Part shown: piece after piece, positions 45,685 through 54,038 of the stretch | How positions within the stretch are numbered: the stretch's first letter is position 1 | Layout: each line of letters begins with the position of its first letter | Made by a program: the position numbers and the translations under genes | The notes under the pieces: model-generated | Database searches by the model: none | What the model saw: only the letters and a program-made list of their open reading frames with translations | What the model was told of the DNA's origin: nothing | Assembly: GCF_004348725.1 (NCBI RefSeq) | Contig: NZ_SMKR01000013.1 | Span: 1-64,000, forward strand | Source: Kribbella turkmenica | Lineage (GTDB): Bacteria; Actinomycetota; Actinomycetes; Propionibacteriales; Kribbellaceae | Length of the DNA: 64,000 nt | Direction: 5' to 3'

Positions 45685-46581
45685 TTGGACCTGCGACAAC
45701 TCAAGCATTTCATCGAGGTGGCCAAGGTGGGCAAGTTCACCAAGGCCGCCGAGAACCTGCACGTCTCTCAGCCTGGACTGAGCCTCAGCATCCAGCGACT
45801 GGAGCATGAGGTCGGTGGGCGCCTCCTCGCGCGCAGCACCGCCGGCGACGGACGTGGGGCGACACTCACACCGCTGGGCGAGACGTTCCTCGCGGACGTC
45901 GAACCGCTTGTACACGGTCTCGACGCCGCTCTGGCCAGCGCCCAGAGGCGCGCGGCCTCCATCTTGCCGAAGTTGATGCTCGGCTTCGTCTCCAGCACAC
46001 CCCGAGAGGTGCTTAATCGGGCCCTGGTGGCAGCGCGCGAGCCCGGTACTGCCGATGTGACACCTGTCCACATGGCCTGGCGCCAGGAGAGTGCGCTTTT
46101 CCGGCGGGGCGCCGTGGACATCGCGCTGGTCACCGCACGGGCAGGGCGATCTTTTCAATCGTTTGTTTCACATCAGATCGCCACCTACCCGCTGTGCGCC
46201 GTGATCCCGGAGGACCATCCTTTCGCAGACCGGTCGACCATAACTGTCGCTGATCTCCGCACAATGCAGATTCTGGATCCGGGAGCACTCGATGACGAGT
46301 TCTTCGAAAGAGCATTCTGGCTTTGCGACGGAGCGCTCGAGGATCGCATCGCCGCCAGGCCGGCGACCTCCGTCGAGGAAATGACGTCTTTCATTTCTTC
46401 GGGGTACGGCGCATCGGTCGTCTCCAGCAGTCTCGAGCTCCAATGGGAGACGTTGGGCCTGAAGCGACTCATCATCTCGGACTGTCCGCCTGCCGGCATC
46501 TTCCTGGTACGACGGAGGAGCGAGGGATCCAGCGTCGTGGCGCAGTGCTGGCGAGCGGTCCGGAGCACGTTCAACTCATGA
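45685..46581 (+). CDS. LysR-type transcriptional regulator
   Basis: 298 residues from a TTG (family start xDLRQLKHFIEVAKVG). N-terminal winged HTH (FTKAAENLHVSQPGLSLSIQRLEHEVGGRLL) and a LysR substrate-binding domain. Divergent from the monooxygenase operon with promoter S3 between them. Because the same site lies before the importer operon, thrS and the orphan binding protein, it is the best candidate for the regulator of the whole locus. The inducer would be the imported compound or a breakdown product. Its stop overlaps the convergent DMT gene. Confidence 0.93.
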   Translation: MDLRQLKHFIEVAKVGKFTKAAENLHVSQPGLSLSIQRLEHEVGGRLLARSTAGDGRGATLTPLGETFLADVEPLVHGLDAALASAQRRAASILPKLMLGFVSSTPREVLNRALVAAREPGTADVTPVHMAWRQESALFRRGAVDIALVTARAGRSFQSFVSHQIATYPLCAVIPEDHPFADRSTITVADLRTMQILDPGALDDEFFERAFWLCDGALEDRIAARPATSVEEMTSFISSGYGASVVSSSLELQWETLGLKRLIISDCPPAGIFLVRRRSEGSSVVAQCWRAVRSTFNS

Positions 46582-47559
46582 CGAGCTCGGTGTCTCAGGC
46601 TTCTCCGCCTGAGGCACCGCCGTGCGTCCAACAACAGTTGCCCACGGCCACTGGCCGATCCGGAAGACACTCTGTGCGACGGCCACACCACACAGCACGA
46701 CCACGGCGCCGACCGGCTGGTACCACGTCAGGTCCTCACCGAGCACGACGACGCCGGCGACGGTTGCGAAGATCGGCATCAGGTACGTGACGAGCGCCGA
46801 CTTGCTTGCGCCGATCAGCCGGATGGTTCGAAGCCAGAGAACGAACGCCAGCCCGCTGCCCAGCGCGCCGAGCGCGATCACGCTGCCGACGACCTCTGGC
46901 GACAGCGACCATGGCGCAGGCGGGACGTGTCTGCTGACGATCGGGGCGATGACGGCCAATTCGATCGTGGCGCACAGCAACAGACTGGCCGACAGTGCGA
47001 CACCGGAGATGTTCATACCGGCCATGAAACGCTTCTGATACGGGATGCCGATGCCGTAGAACACAGCCGCGGTCATGCAGAGAATCTGCCCGACCGGATC
47101 GGCCCCACCCTCGATGTTCCACACGCCGAGCACGACCAGCATCCCGGAGAACCCGATCAAGAGACCGGCCGCGCGCTCCGAACTGAGCTTCTCGGTCCTG
47201 AAGACGAACACCGCCAACGGCAGCACGATCAGCGGGACGATCCCGTTCCAGATCCCCGCCAGCAAGGACGGCACGCGCTGCTCGCCGTACCCGAACAGCG
47301 TCCACGGGATGGCCGACCCGATCGCCCCCAGTACGAGTGCGTGCAGCCAGACCCGGGGATCCCTGGGCAGAGATTCCCGCTTGATCGCCAAGATCATCAG
47401 CAGCGCAATCGACCCACACGCTACTCGCCCGAGCGCCAGGTACGCCGGATGCAGTTCGCGCACGCCGACCGCGATGAACATGAAGCTGCAACCCCAGATC
47501 GCAGCCAGCACCAGCATGGTTGGAGCCCACACCCGAACCGGCGCCGCATCGGGAACCAT
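46576..47559 (-). CDS. DMT/EamA-family exporter
   Basis: 327 residues from the ATG at 47559, behind AAGG. Ten predicted membrane helices in two EamA repeats (AAIWGCSFMFIAVGVRELHP; GVVVLGEDLTWYQPVGAVVV). The family exports amino acids, purines or other small metabolites. Starts at 47619 and 47631 exist but would overlap the divergent promoter at 47598-47624. Convergent with LysR. Confidence 0.85.
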   Translation of the reverse strand: MVPDAAPVRVWAPTMLVLAAIWGCSFMFIAVGVRELHPAYLALGRVACGSIALLMILAIKRESLPRDPRVWLHALVLGAIGSAIPWTLFGYGEQRVPSLLAGIWNGIVPLIVLPLAVFVFRTEKLSSERAAGLLIGFSGMLVVLGVWNIEGGADPVGQILCMTAAVFYGIGIPYQKRFMAGMNISGVALSASLLLCATIELAVIAPIVSRHVPPAPWSLSPEVVGSVIALGALGSGLAFVLWLRTIRLIGASKSALVTYLMPIFATVAGVVVLGEDLTWYQPVGAVVVLCGVAVAQSVFRIGQWPWATVVGRTAVPQAEKPETPSSS

Positions 47560-47597
47560 CTCAACCTTCACCCCAACATCCTGCACCACTTCAACCC

Positions 47598-47631
47598 TCG
47601 ACAGAAAGTTTGTGCGCATATAATCACTCAA
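47598..47631 (+). promoter_or_regulatory. Promoter for a leaderless transcript
   Basis: TCGACA (47598-47603), 15 bases, TATAAT (47619-47624), then 7 bases to an ATG. This is the pattern of actinobacterial leaderless genes, and it drives the decayed hydrolase that follows. Confidence 0.6.
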
Positions 47632-48540
47632 ATGCAGATCGCCGTGACCGAGTACGACGCCCTGACCGACCGAGTCGCCCGCCTGTACGCAACAGGTGCC
47701 TACGACGAGGCCCTCGCCGCGTTGGACCGCGCCAGCAGTTCACTCGCGCCCTGGATAGCCGAGCTGACCCATTTCCGCGCCTGCCTTCTCGGCGCTCTCG
47801 GCCGCCCACAAGCCGCCCAGAGCGCCCTCCGGTCCGCCGCCGCCAGGGGTTCTTGGTGGGCCGAGTCCCTGCTGATCGACGACGATGATCTGGCGGCTTG
47901 CCGGCCCTGCCCGAATTCACCGAGCTACTCGAACTCTCCCGCACCAACCGCGCAATGTCACACCACGAACCCGCCACGCCGATCCTGTAGGTGCCGACGG
48001 ACCGGGCACGGGGTGTGGTGATCGCGTTGCACGGCGCCGGGCAGCGGGCAATGCACGCAGCCAAGGACTGGGCAACCGTGACCTCGCTGGCTACGCACTC
48101 TTGTGCGTGGAGTCGTCCCAACTCATGTCACCGATGTATCGAACATGGCCCGATCCGGAGCACTCTCGGAGCGATGTCGCGCAGGCACTCACCCATCTTC
48201 CCGCCGAACTGCGGTCGCTGCCTCTCATCGCTGCGGGATTTTCCGCAGGCGGACGAGCGGCCCTCGACTGGGCGCTTACCGGCCAGCCACAGCGGCGGCA
48301 GGCGTCGTCGTACTGGCTCCGGCTCTGCGCGGACTGCCGGCTGCGGCTGCCCGGAGCCTCGTGCCGGCGGCAGTATTGATGGGAACCGACGACGACCTGC
48401 GCGACGTCGTCGAGTCGGCCGAACACCAACTCCGCGGACTCGGCATCTCGGTGGATGCTGCCGGGTCTCGGCCACGAGTTCCCGAGCGACTTCACTGGTC
48501 GGCTTGCGCGGATCTTCGAGCAAACCAGCGAGGTCTTGCC
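47632..48540 (+). pseudogene. Decayed TPR-alpha/beta-hydrolase gene
   Basis: Fragments in three frames line up into one protein. From the ATG: a helical repeat (YDALTDRVARLYATGAYDEALAALDRA). After a shift near 47897: LPALPEFTELLELSRTNRA and then a TAG at 47987. Then ARGVVIALHGAGQR, the oxyanion strand. After a shift near 48080: GYALLCVESSQ and PLIAAGFSAGGRAALDWAL with the nucleophile elbow GFSAGG. After another near 48300: VVVLAPALRG and LMGTDDDL (acid). After another near 48460: LPGLGHEFP (His). At least four shifts plus a stop make a true pseudogene. The end is approximate. Confidence 0.8.
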
Positions 48541-48600
48541 GACCAAGCACGATGAGGCTGCCTGCGACGCCAGGCCAGTGCTGGGCCAGCCAGCTCGCCA

Positions 48601-48888
48601 TCACTCGACCTTGGACTTGTTCCGGGAGGCAATCGCGATCCCTATCCAGGCGGGCAAGTAGAACCCGCAGGACAGGATCGTGAGCGCAAGGTGAAGGCGG
48701 TGATCGATCTTGCGCGGCGGCACCGCGTCCGGCTGAGGCTGCCGCGGCATGACCGGCTGCCGCTGATAGCTCGCCTGGACGCCAGGGCCGAACGGCGGCC
48801 CTGGCGGCGGGAAGGGCTGGCCCCGATACACCGGCGGCGGCTGGTGCCGCCGTTGTGGGTCAGATGGTTGCTGCGGCGGTTGGGACAT
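48601..48888 (-). CDS. Proline-rich small membrane protein
   Basis: 95 residues from the ATG at 48888. About 55 residues rich in Pro and Gln (SQPPQQPSDPQ, PPPVYRGQPFPPPGPP) are followed by one hydrophobic segment (LHLALTILSCGFYLPAWIGIAIA) and a basic end. Pro-rich cytoplasmic or surface arm with a membrane anchor is typical of many actinobacterial DUF2510/DUF4190-like proteins. A longer upstream frame has no support. Function unknown. Confidence 0.7.
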   Translation of the reverse strand: MSQPPQQPSDPQRRHQPPPVYRGQPFPPPGPPFGPGVQASYQRQPVMPRQPQPDAVPPRKIDHRLHLALTILSCGFYLPAWIGIAIASRNKSKVE

Positions 48889-49546
48889 ACGGGCTCCCCT
48901 TACGTGACGGACACCGTTCAAGGAGGTACGCACGCTGACACCTGCACGGTTCCACTCTGACTGTTCCCCTGCACGATGAACTCGCGTCGGCGACCACGTC
49001 AATGGCTCTACCAAGGAGTGCACCTTGAGTACGTGCGCTTCGAGAGCTCACCGACCCGACAGCCGTCGCGGGCCTGAGCGACGGCTCCACGAGGAGGCGC
49101 ACCACGCGTACATCGGCGGCCAAATGCTGTAGTGGGGATCGGTTACGGACGCTGACCTGCTGGGAGACGGGCTGCCGGTGTAAGGCCTTCGACAAGCAGC
49201 CCAGACACCCTCAACACCTGCGCCGCCCAGCCGGTCAGGATCTGTGCCGTTTGAGGTTGACTTTTAATTTGCGCGCAAAGTGCCCTGCTTGTAGCCTCCT
49301 GCGGCCGGCCAGTTTGCCCAGGTGGCTGCGCGCAGATCACGGCTGCCGACGGGTGAGTTATGGGGGCTCAATCGCCGGAACCCGCGCCTTGGTCTGCTGG
49401 GGACCGACCAGTGCCGCCGGGGCAGGCCGCGGCACTGGGACGTCCTCCTGGTCTCCGCCTCCAGTTGGACCGTTGGACCCAAGCGCCGACATCGCCGCTC
49501 GATGACGATCTGCGCTTATGATTCGACCACAGCGGAGACAGAGAGA
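48889..49546. other. Apparent intergenic stretch
   Basis: No reading frame here resembles a known protein; a few short frames on both strands end in Arg-rich sequence. The only signal I see is the palindrome TTTGCGCGCAAA (about 49266-49277), which resembles the TTGC-N2-GCAA operators at 59258 and 61988. It may hold promoter elements for both flanking small genes or a decayed gene. Confidence 0.5.
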
Positions 49547-49861
49547 ATGGCCCAGAAAGAAACCCGGCCCCAGATGGGTGATGCCGTCCACACGCTCGTG
49601 TTCGGACTGACGATGGCCCAGCCAACACGGCAACCTCGCCCGCTGGTCACGCCGCCCGGGCAAGCGCGCACGCAGGGCAAGGCGGTCGACATCGGCGAGG
49701 CAATCACCCGCTCGCAGGTCGACGAGTACCGCGACGCCAGCGAGGCCAAGGCCGCCGGTAGGGAATCACCGCGGCTCGTCCTTGCTTACTGGGTGTGCCT
49801 GATCGCGACCGGGATCGGGTGTCTGTATTTCTTCATAGCCACACTTGTGCGACAGAGATAG
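49547..49861 (+). CDS. Small single-pass membrane protein
   Basis: 104 residues from the ATG at 49547, behind GGAGACAGAGAGA. Hydrophilic, Gln/Arg-rich N-terminal 75 residues (MGDAVHTLVFGLTMAQPTRQPR, VDIGEAITRSQVDEYRDA), then one C-terminal membrane helix (LAYWVCLIATGIGCLYFFIATLV) and RQR. No family recognised; a longer start is possible but its extra residues look random. Confidence 0.55.
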   Translation: MAQKETRPQMGDAVHTLVFGLTMAQPTRQPRPLVTPPGQARTQGKAVDIGEAITRSQVDEYRDASEAKAAGRESPRLVLAYWVCLIATGIGCLYFFIATLVRQR

Positions 49862-49932
49862 TCCTCACTCGAGATCCCCAGCTGCGCTGTACTCAAGCGC
49901 TCTGTCAGCGCCAAGCACATGTCACGGCCGGT

Positions 49933-50700
49933 TCACGGAGCGGGCGTGTGAGGTTTGCCCGCCAGACCGCCGGTTACCCGGATAACTTGCCCCGTCACGT
50001 AGCTTGACGCCTCGTCTGAAAGCAACCAGAGGATGGTGTTCGCGACTTCCGTGGGGGTTGCAGGGCGGTCTAGAGGCGACGTGGCAAGCGCCTGCCGCAG
50101 ACGGCCTTGGTCGACCGGGCCGGGTGGTGGGACCCAACTCGGGGCGACCGCGTTCACTCGGGCGGTGGGGGCGTCGGCCACGATCTCTCGCGCGAGAGTC
50201 CTCGTCAGGCCGAAGGCGATTGCGGACTTGGCTGCCGCGTAGTCCGCAAACCCATCCTCGCCTAGATCCGCCGCTGCGGACGAGACGAGCACCAGGGATC
50301 CGCGGCCGATGTCGCGAACGTGCTGCAGGTACGCCCGGGCAGTCAGGAAGGTGATCGTCAGGTTCTGCTCCAAGGTGGTGCGCCAGCGGTACAGCGGGAG
50401 ATCGCGCGAGGGCACCGGCGCACCTGGCCACCAGCCGGCGTTGGCTACCAATCCATCGATGGACCCGGAGTGGGTGATCGCCGCATCGAACAAGGACTCG
50501 ACCTCGGCTTCACTGCGGAGGTCTGCCCGCAGGGCGATGCCACCGGTGGCCTCAGCGATATCGCGAGCGCGGCGAACACCAGTCCAGTAATGCACCAACG
50601 GCACGGCGCCTTCGGACGCCAGCGCCTGAACGATTGCGGACCCGATCAGACCGGTCGCGCCGGTGACGAGGATGTTCCGGCCTTGCAGACCGAGGTCCAT
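49933..50700 (-). CDS. SDR-family oxidoreductase
   Basis: 255 residues. Rossmann start with the short-chain dehydrogenase glycine motif (VTGATGLIGSA), a catalytic Ser in LVLVSSAAADLG, and Tyr-x3-Lys in FADYAAAKSAIAFGL. The last residues (SYVTGQVIRVTGGLAG) are the usual substrate-loop end. NAD(P)-dependent oxidation or reduction of an alcohol or ketone. It diverges from the deaminase-like amidohydrolase across 260 bp and may belong to that module. Confidence 0.88.
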   Translation of the reverse strand: MDLGLQGRNILVTGATGLIGSAIVQALASEGAVPLVHYWTGVRRARDIAEATGGIALRADLRSEAEVESLFDAAITHSGSIDGLVANAGWWPGAPVPSRDLPLYRWRTTLEQNLTITFLTARAYLQHVRDIGRGSLVLVSSAAADLGEDGFADYAAAKSAIAFGLTRTLAREIVADAPTARVNAVAPSWVPPPGPVDQGRLRQALATSPLDRPATPTEVANTILWLLSDEASSYVTGQVIRVTGGLAGKPHTPAP

Positions 50701-50922
50701 GTGTCCTCACATTCTTGGGTCGTCGACACAGCCGACCGAGATGCGGAGGGTTTCGCAGCCGGAGCGACGATGAATACGAGGAGCGGCGCCCGCCCACGGC
50801 CCACGTCGATGCGGGTCACAGTTCCGATAGCGCGCTTCGCCACTGCCTCCCCCGCGTCCTGTGGATCGATCGCGCCGAGCACGATCACGAATGCACCGCC
50901 GTTCCGAGGGTAGCCAGTCGAT

Positions 50923-50946
50923 AGTTCGTACCTTTACAGTTCATAC
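50923..50946 (+). promoter_or_regulatory. Direct-repeat operator before the amidohydrolase gene
   Basis: AGTTCGTAC (50923-50931) and AGTTCATAC (50938-50946) repeat with a 15-bp period, close upstream of the GTG at 50961 and on top of an AT-rich likely -10 (ATTAAT). The same 9-mer occurs inverted at 55031-55039 before the reductase gene. A MarR-type repressor encoded at 53409 is the natural candidate. The rest of the 260-bp gap shows no gene. Confidence 0.5.
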
Positions 50947-50960
50947 ATTAATCGAATGGG

Positions 50961-52313
50961 GTGCGTGTGGGTAGAACGGTCATCCGGAACGGCGTCGTGG
51001 TCGCAGGTGGGACCACGATGGCACGGCGCGCCGACGTCGCAGTCGAGGGCAACGTCATCGCCGCAATCGGAAAGATCCGCGCGACCGGCGGAGACCAAGA
51101 GGTCGACGCCACCGGGTGCTGGGTGATCCCCGGGCTTGTGCAGACCCACGTGCATCTGTGTCAAACGCTGTTCCGGGGAGTCGCCGAGGACTTGGACGTC
51201 ATGCAGTGGCTGGACCGGCACATCTGGCCCCTGGAGCAGCTTCTCGACCGTGAATCCGCTGCAGCCTCCGCGCGCTGGGGCGTCGCGCAACTGCTCTTGT
51301 CAGGGACGACCACCTTCAACTCGATGGAGACGGCCCGACACACAGACGTTGCGTTCGAGGCGGCAGCAGACCTGGGCGCTCGTGCGGTCGTCGGTAAGGC
51401 TCTGATGGACCGGCAGGAGCCGGGCACAGAACTCTGGGGCGAGAGCACCGGCGAAGCATGGGCCGATCTGGAGCGCCTGGTCGAACGCTGGCACGGGCGC
51501 GAGGGAGGGCGACTTCAAGCCTCGGTCGCACCACGCGCCCCCAGTGCCGCATCCACAGTCCTCATGCATGAGGCGGTCGACCTTGCGCGACGCAGGCAGT
51601 TGGTCATACACACCCACGTCAACGAGAACCGTTCACAGGCCGCGCTGGTCGCTGGAGTGAACGACGGTCGTGACGTGCAGGTGCTGAAGGCATTTGATGC
51701 CCTCGGGCCCCGCTCGGTCCTCGCCCATTGTGTCTGGCTCTCTGATGAGGAGCTGCGGCTGCTGGCAACCACTCGGACCAACGTTGCGCATTGCCCGTCG
51801 GCCAACCTGAAGCTCGGATCCGGGATTGCCCGAGTGCCCGAGATGCTCGCCGTCGGAGTCAACGTCACGATCGGAACGGACGGCGCCGCCTGCAACAACA
51901 GCCTGGACGCCTTCGACGAACTGCGCATGGCAGCGCTGGTTCACCGGCCCAGGTGCGGCGCCGCTGCGATGCCGGCGTACCGCATCCTCGAACTCGGCAC
52001 CCGGCAGGGTGCGCAGGCGCTCGGCTGGGGCGATGTACTCGGCGAGCTGGCGGTCGGACGCTTGGCCGATATCGCGGTGGTCGCCACCCCGGAAGCAGGA
52101 GTGCCTTCCGAGGCTGTCCGGGCTGCGACGCACCTGGTCTTCGCCAACAGTCTCAACCGACGGGTTGAGCACGTCCTCGTCGACGGACGTCTCGTCGTCC
52201 ATCACGGGGAGTTGGTGCACGGCTCGAAGTCGCGGATCGAAGCGGATGCCTTCGCCGCGCGCAAACCGGTGCTCACACGCATGCGAATTGAAAGGAACGG
52301 AAGATGCTCGTAA
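50961..52313 (+). CDS. Amidohydrolase, SsnA/TrzA/MTA-deaminase type
   Basis: 450 residues from a GTG behind AATGGGG. Zinc or iron amidohydrolase of the chlorohydrolase/guanine-deaminase branch: HVHLCQTLFRG (HxH), HTHVNEN (third His), LAHCVWLSDEE (fourth His), and TIGTDGAACNN (catalytic Asp). Members deaminate or dehalogenate aromatic N-heterocycles such as guanine, S-methylthioadenosine, melamine or hydroxyatrazine. It overlaps the Rieske oxygenase start by 10 bp, so both act on the same compound. Confidence 0.9.
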   Translation: MRVGRTVIRNGVVVAGGTTMARRADVAVEGNVIAAIGKIRATGGDQEVDATGCWVIPGLVQTHVHLCQTLFRGVAEDLDVMQWLDRHIWPLEQLLDRESAAASARWGVAQLLLSGTTTFNSMETARHTDVAFEAAADLGARAVVGKALMDRQEPGTELWGESTGEAWADLERLVERWHGREGGRLQASVAPRAPSAASTVLMHEAVDLARRRQLVIHTHVNENRSQAALVAGVNDGRDVQVLKAFDALGPRSVLAHCVWLSDEELRLLATTRTNVAHCPSANLKLGSGIARVPEMLAVGVNVTIGTDGAACNNSLDAFDELRMAALVHRPRCGAAAMPAYRILELGTRQGAQALGWGDVLGELAVGRLADIAVVATPEAGVPSEAVRAATHLVFANSLNRRVEHVLVDGRLVVHHGELVHGSKSRIEADAFAARKPVLTRMRIERNGRCS

Positions 52314-53368
52314 GTCAGGTTCCAGCGTTCAAGGAGTACTGGTACGCGGTCGCCTACTCGTCTGACATCACGGACAAGCCCAGGCCCGCCCGGGTGCTCG
52401 GCGACGACTACGTGCTGTGGCGCGGCACAAGCGGTCTGATCGGCGCGGCCATCGACGAATGTCCGCACCGTGGCTCGCGGCTGAGCCAGGGATGGGTTGA
52501 GGACGGCGCGCTGGTGTGCGGCTACCACGGCTGGTCCTTCGCCCCGTCTGGCGCGTGCGAACGTATCCCGCAGAATGACCCGGAGCAGCCAGTGCCACCG
52601 CGTGCCCGGGCGCTGTCCGTCCTGGTGGAGGAACGGTACGGCCTCGTCTGGATCTGCCCGGGGATGCCGCGTGCCGGAATCCCCGAGCTCCCCGAGGCAC
52701 TGGATCCCGAGTTCGACCTGATCCACGAGATCATGGAGGTATGGCGGGCGTCCGCGCCCCGGGTGATCGACAACGCCCTCGACGTCTCCCATCTGGCCTG
52801 GACGCATCGCAACACGATCGGCGACTCGTCCAACCCCCGGATGAACAACATGAAGGTCGAGCGCGAGGGTGACACCATCCGCTCGCGGGTTTCCTATATC
52901 TCCAGGCTGACACCGGAGCAGCGCCGCAACACCGGGCTGACCGGCGACTTCACGACTCGGACCACGAACTCCCAACTCGTGCAGCCCTTCGTCTTTCGCG
53001 ACGTGATGGAGTACGAGAACGGCCTACGGCACGTGCTGTTCAAGACGGCGACCCCGGTGGACGACGAGCACACCCTCTTCTGCCAGTTCATCGCCCGCAA
53101 CGACAACCCCGACGAGGCCAAGCGGCAAGAGATCATCACGCTCGACCGGCGGATCCAGGCCGAGGACAAGGAACTCCTGGAGCAGATCCGACCCGAGTTC
53201 CCGCTCGAGGTACAGACCGAGATGCACACCCGGACCGACCGGATGACCGTGGAGTACAGGCGCATCCTCGCGGAACTGGCTCAGGAGAGCTCATTGGTCC
53301 CGCCGGATCGGACCTGGGCGCGCCCGTTCGTCGAGGCAGCGCGAGCCGCGGCGCAGCCGAAGGCCTAG
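52304..53368 (+). CDS. Rieske non-heme iron oxygenase (VanA-like)
   Basis: 354 residues. Rieske cluster ligands C-x-H and C-x2-H (CPHRGSRLSQG, VCGYHGW), and the mononuclear iron site HLAWTH with the bridging Asp upstream (DNALDVSHLAWTH). Length and layout fit the VanA/Pdr and caffeine N-demethylase group, which remove N- or O-methyl groups or hydroxylate rings. Electrons likely come from the VanB-type reductase at 55173. Together with the amidohydrolase and nucleoside hydrolase it suits the opening of an N-substituted purine or similar base (inference). Confidence 0.92.
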   Translation: MLVSQVPAFKEYWYAVAYSSDITDKPRPARVLGDDYVLWRGTSGLIGAAIDECPHRGSRLSQGWVEDGALVCGYHGWSFAPSGACERIPQNDPEQPVPPRARALSVLVEERYGLVWICPGMPRAGIPELPEALDPEFDLIHEIMEVWRASAPRVIDNALDVSHLAWTHRNTIGDSSNPRMNNMKVEREGDTIRSRVSYISRLTPEQRRNTGLTGDFTTRTTNSQLVQPFVFRDVMEYENGLRHVLFKTATPVDDEHTLFCQFIARNDNPDEAKRQEIITLDRRIQAEDKELLEQIRPEFPLEVQTEMHTRTDRMTVEYRRILAELAQESSLVPPDRTWARPFVEAARAAAQPKA

Positions 53369-53397
53369 GCATCCGCCCACTCGCGAAGCACCTCAGC

Positions 53398-53444
53398 CAC
53401 GAGCTGCCTCAGCCTGGGTCAGCCCCAGGTTCAGGTAGCTCGTG
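53398..53444. terminator. Convergent hairpin between Rieske and MarR genes
   Basis: A 21-bp stem with three mismatches (53398-53418 with 53424-53444) overlaps the end of the MarR gene. Confidence 0.6.
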
Positions 53445-53957
53445 CCCTGTGGAGTCCCGGCCGGCCAGGCCGCGGATGGCGTCGAGGAATCCAGGTGTGG
53501 CCATCGCGTCGGCGAAGAACTCCTCGCCGAGCTTGTCGAGGATGACCACACAGCGCCGGGCCAAGTCCTTGCCTGCGGGCGTCACGGCTACGCGCACCGC
53601 GCGCGCATCCTGCACGTCACGATCCCGCGTGATGTGTCCGGCCCGTTCGAGGGTCTTGAGGACCTGCGAGGTGAGGACGGGCTCGAGACCGGCATGCGCT
53701 GCGATCTCACGCTGGCGAGGCGCCTCGCCCTCTCTGCCGAGCCACCAGGTACTACTGAGAACCAGGAACTGAACGTGGGTGAGCGACATTCCGGCCAGCG
53801 CGGCCGCCACCTGCCGCTGCCACCTCAGCGTCGCATGCCGGAGCAGGAAGCCCGGAGTGTGGCCGGCGGAGTGATGCCGCAGCGCCTCCTCCAGATCCTC
53901 CAGAGGGAGCGCCTCGAGAGAGGCAATCTCCCGGCGCATCTCCTCACTCAGCGACAT
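53409..53957 (-). CDS. MarR-family regulator 1
   Basis: 182 residues from the ATG at 53957; a much longer frame upstream is the antisense of the nucleoside hydrolase and is not real. Winged helix with recognition region AAHAGLEPVLTSQVLKTLERAG and a wing DRDVQDARAVRVAVTPAG. Helix 1 reads LLRHATLRWQRQV and the protein aligns end to end with MarR 2 at 59335 (LTHVQF-LVLSS-WWLGR-G-APRQ). Divergent from the nucleoside hydrolase across 81 bp. Probably represses its own and neighbouring promoters until a catabolite binds. Confidence 0.88.
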   Translation of the reverse strand: MSLSEEMRREIASLEALPLEDLEEALRHHSAGHTPGFLLRHATLRWQRQVAAALAGMSLTHVQFLVLSSTWWLGREGEAPRQREIAAHAGLEPVLTSQVLKTLERAGHITRDRDVQDARAVRVAVTPAGKDLARRCVVILDKLGEEFFADAMATPGFLDAIRGLAGRDSTGHELPEPGADPG

Positions 53958-54038
53958 ATTGCACCTCGCTCCCAAATCCAGCCATGACAGCACTCTAACG
54001 CTGCCGAGGACCCAGACCATGAAGCGGAAGGAATACCT

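Noticed and set aside
12817..46581. Biosynthetic cluster for a nucleoside antibiotic with resistant synthetases
   Set aside because: No assembly enzymes (NRPS, ATP-grasp ligase, sulfotransferase, radical SAM, glycosyltransferase) are present; the enzymes are importing, deaminating and hydrolytic, so uptake and breakdown fit better.
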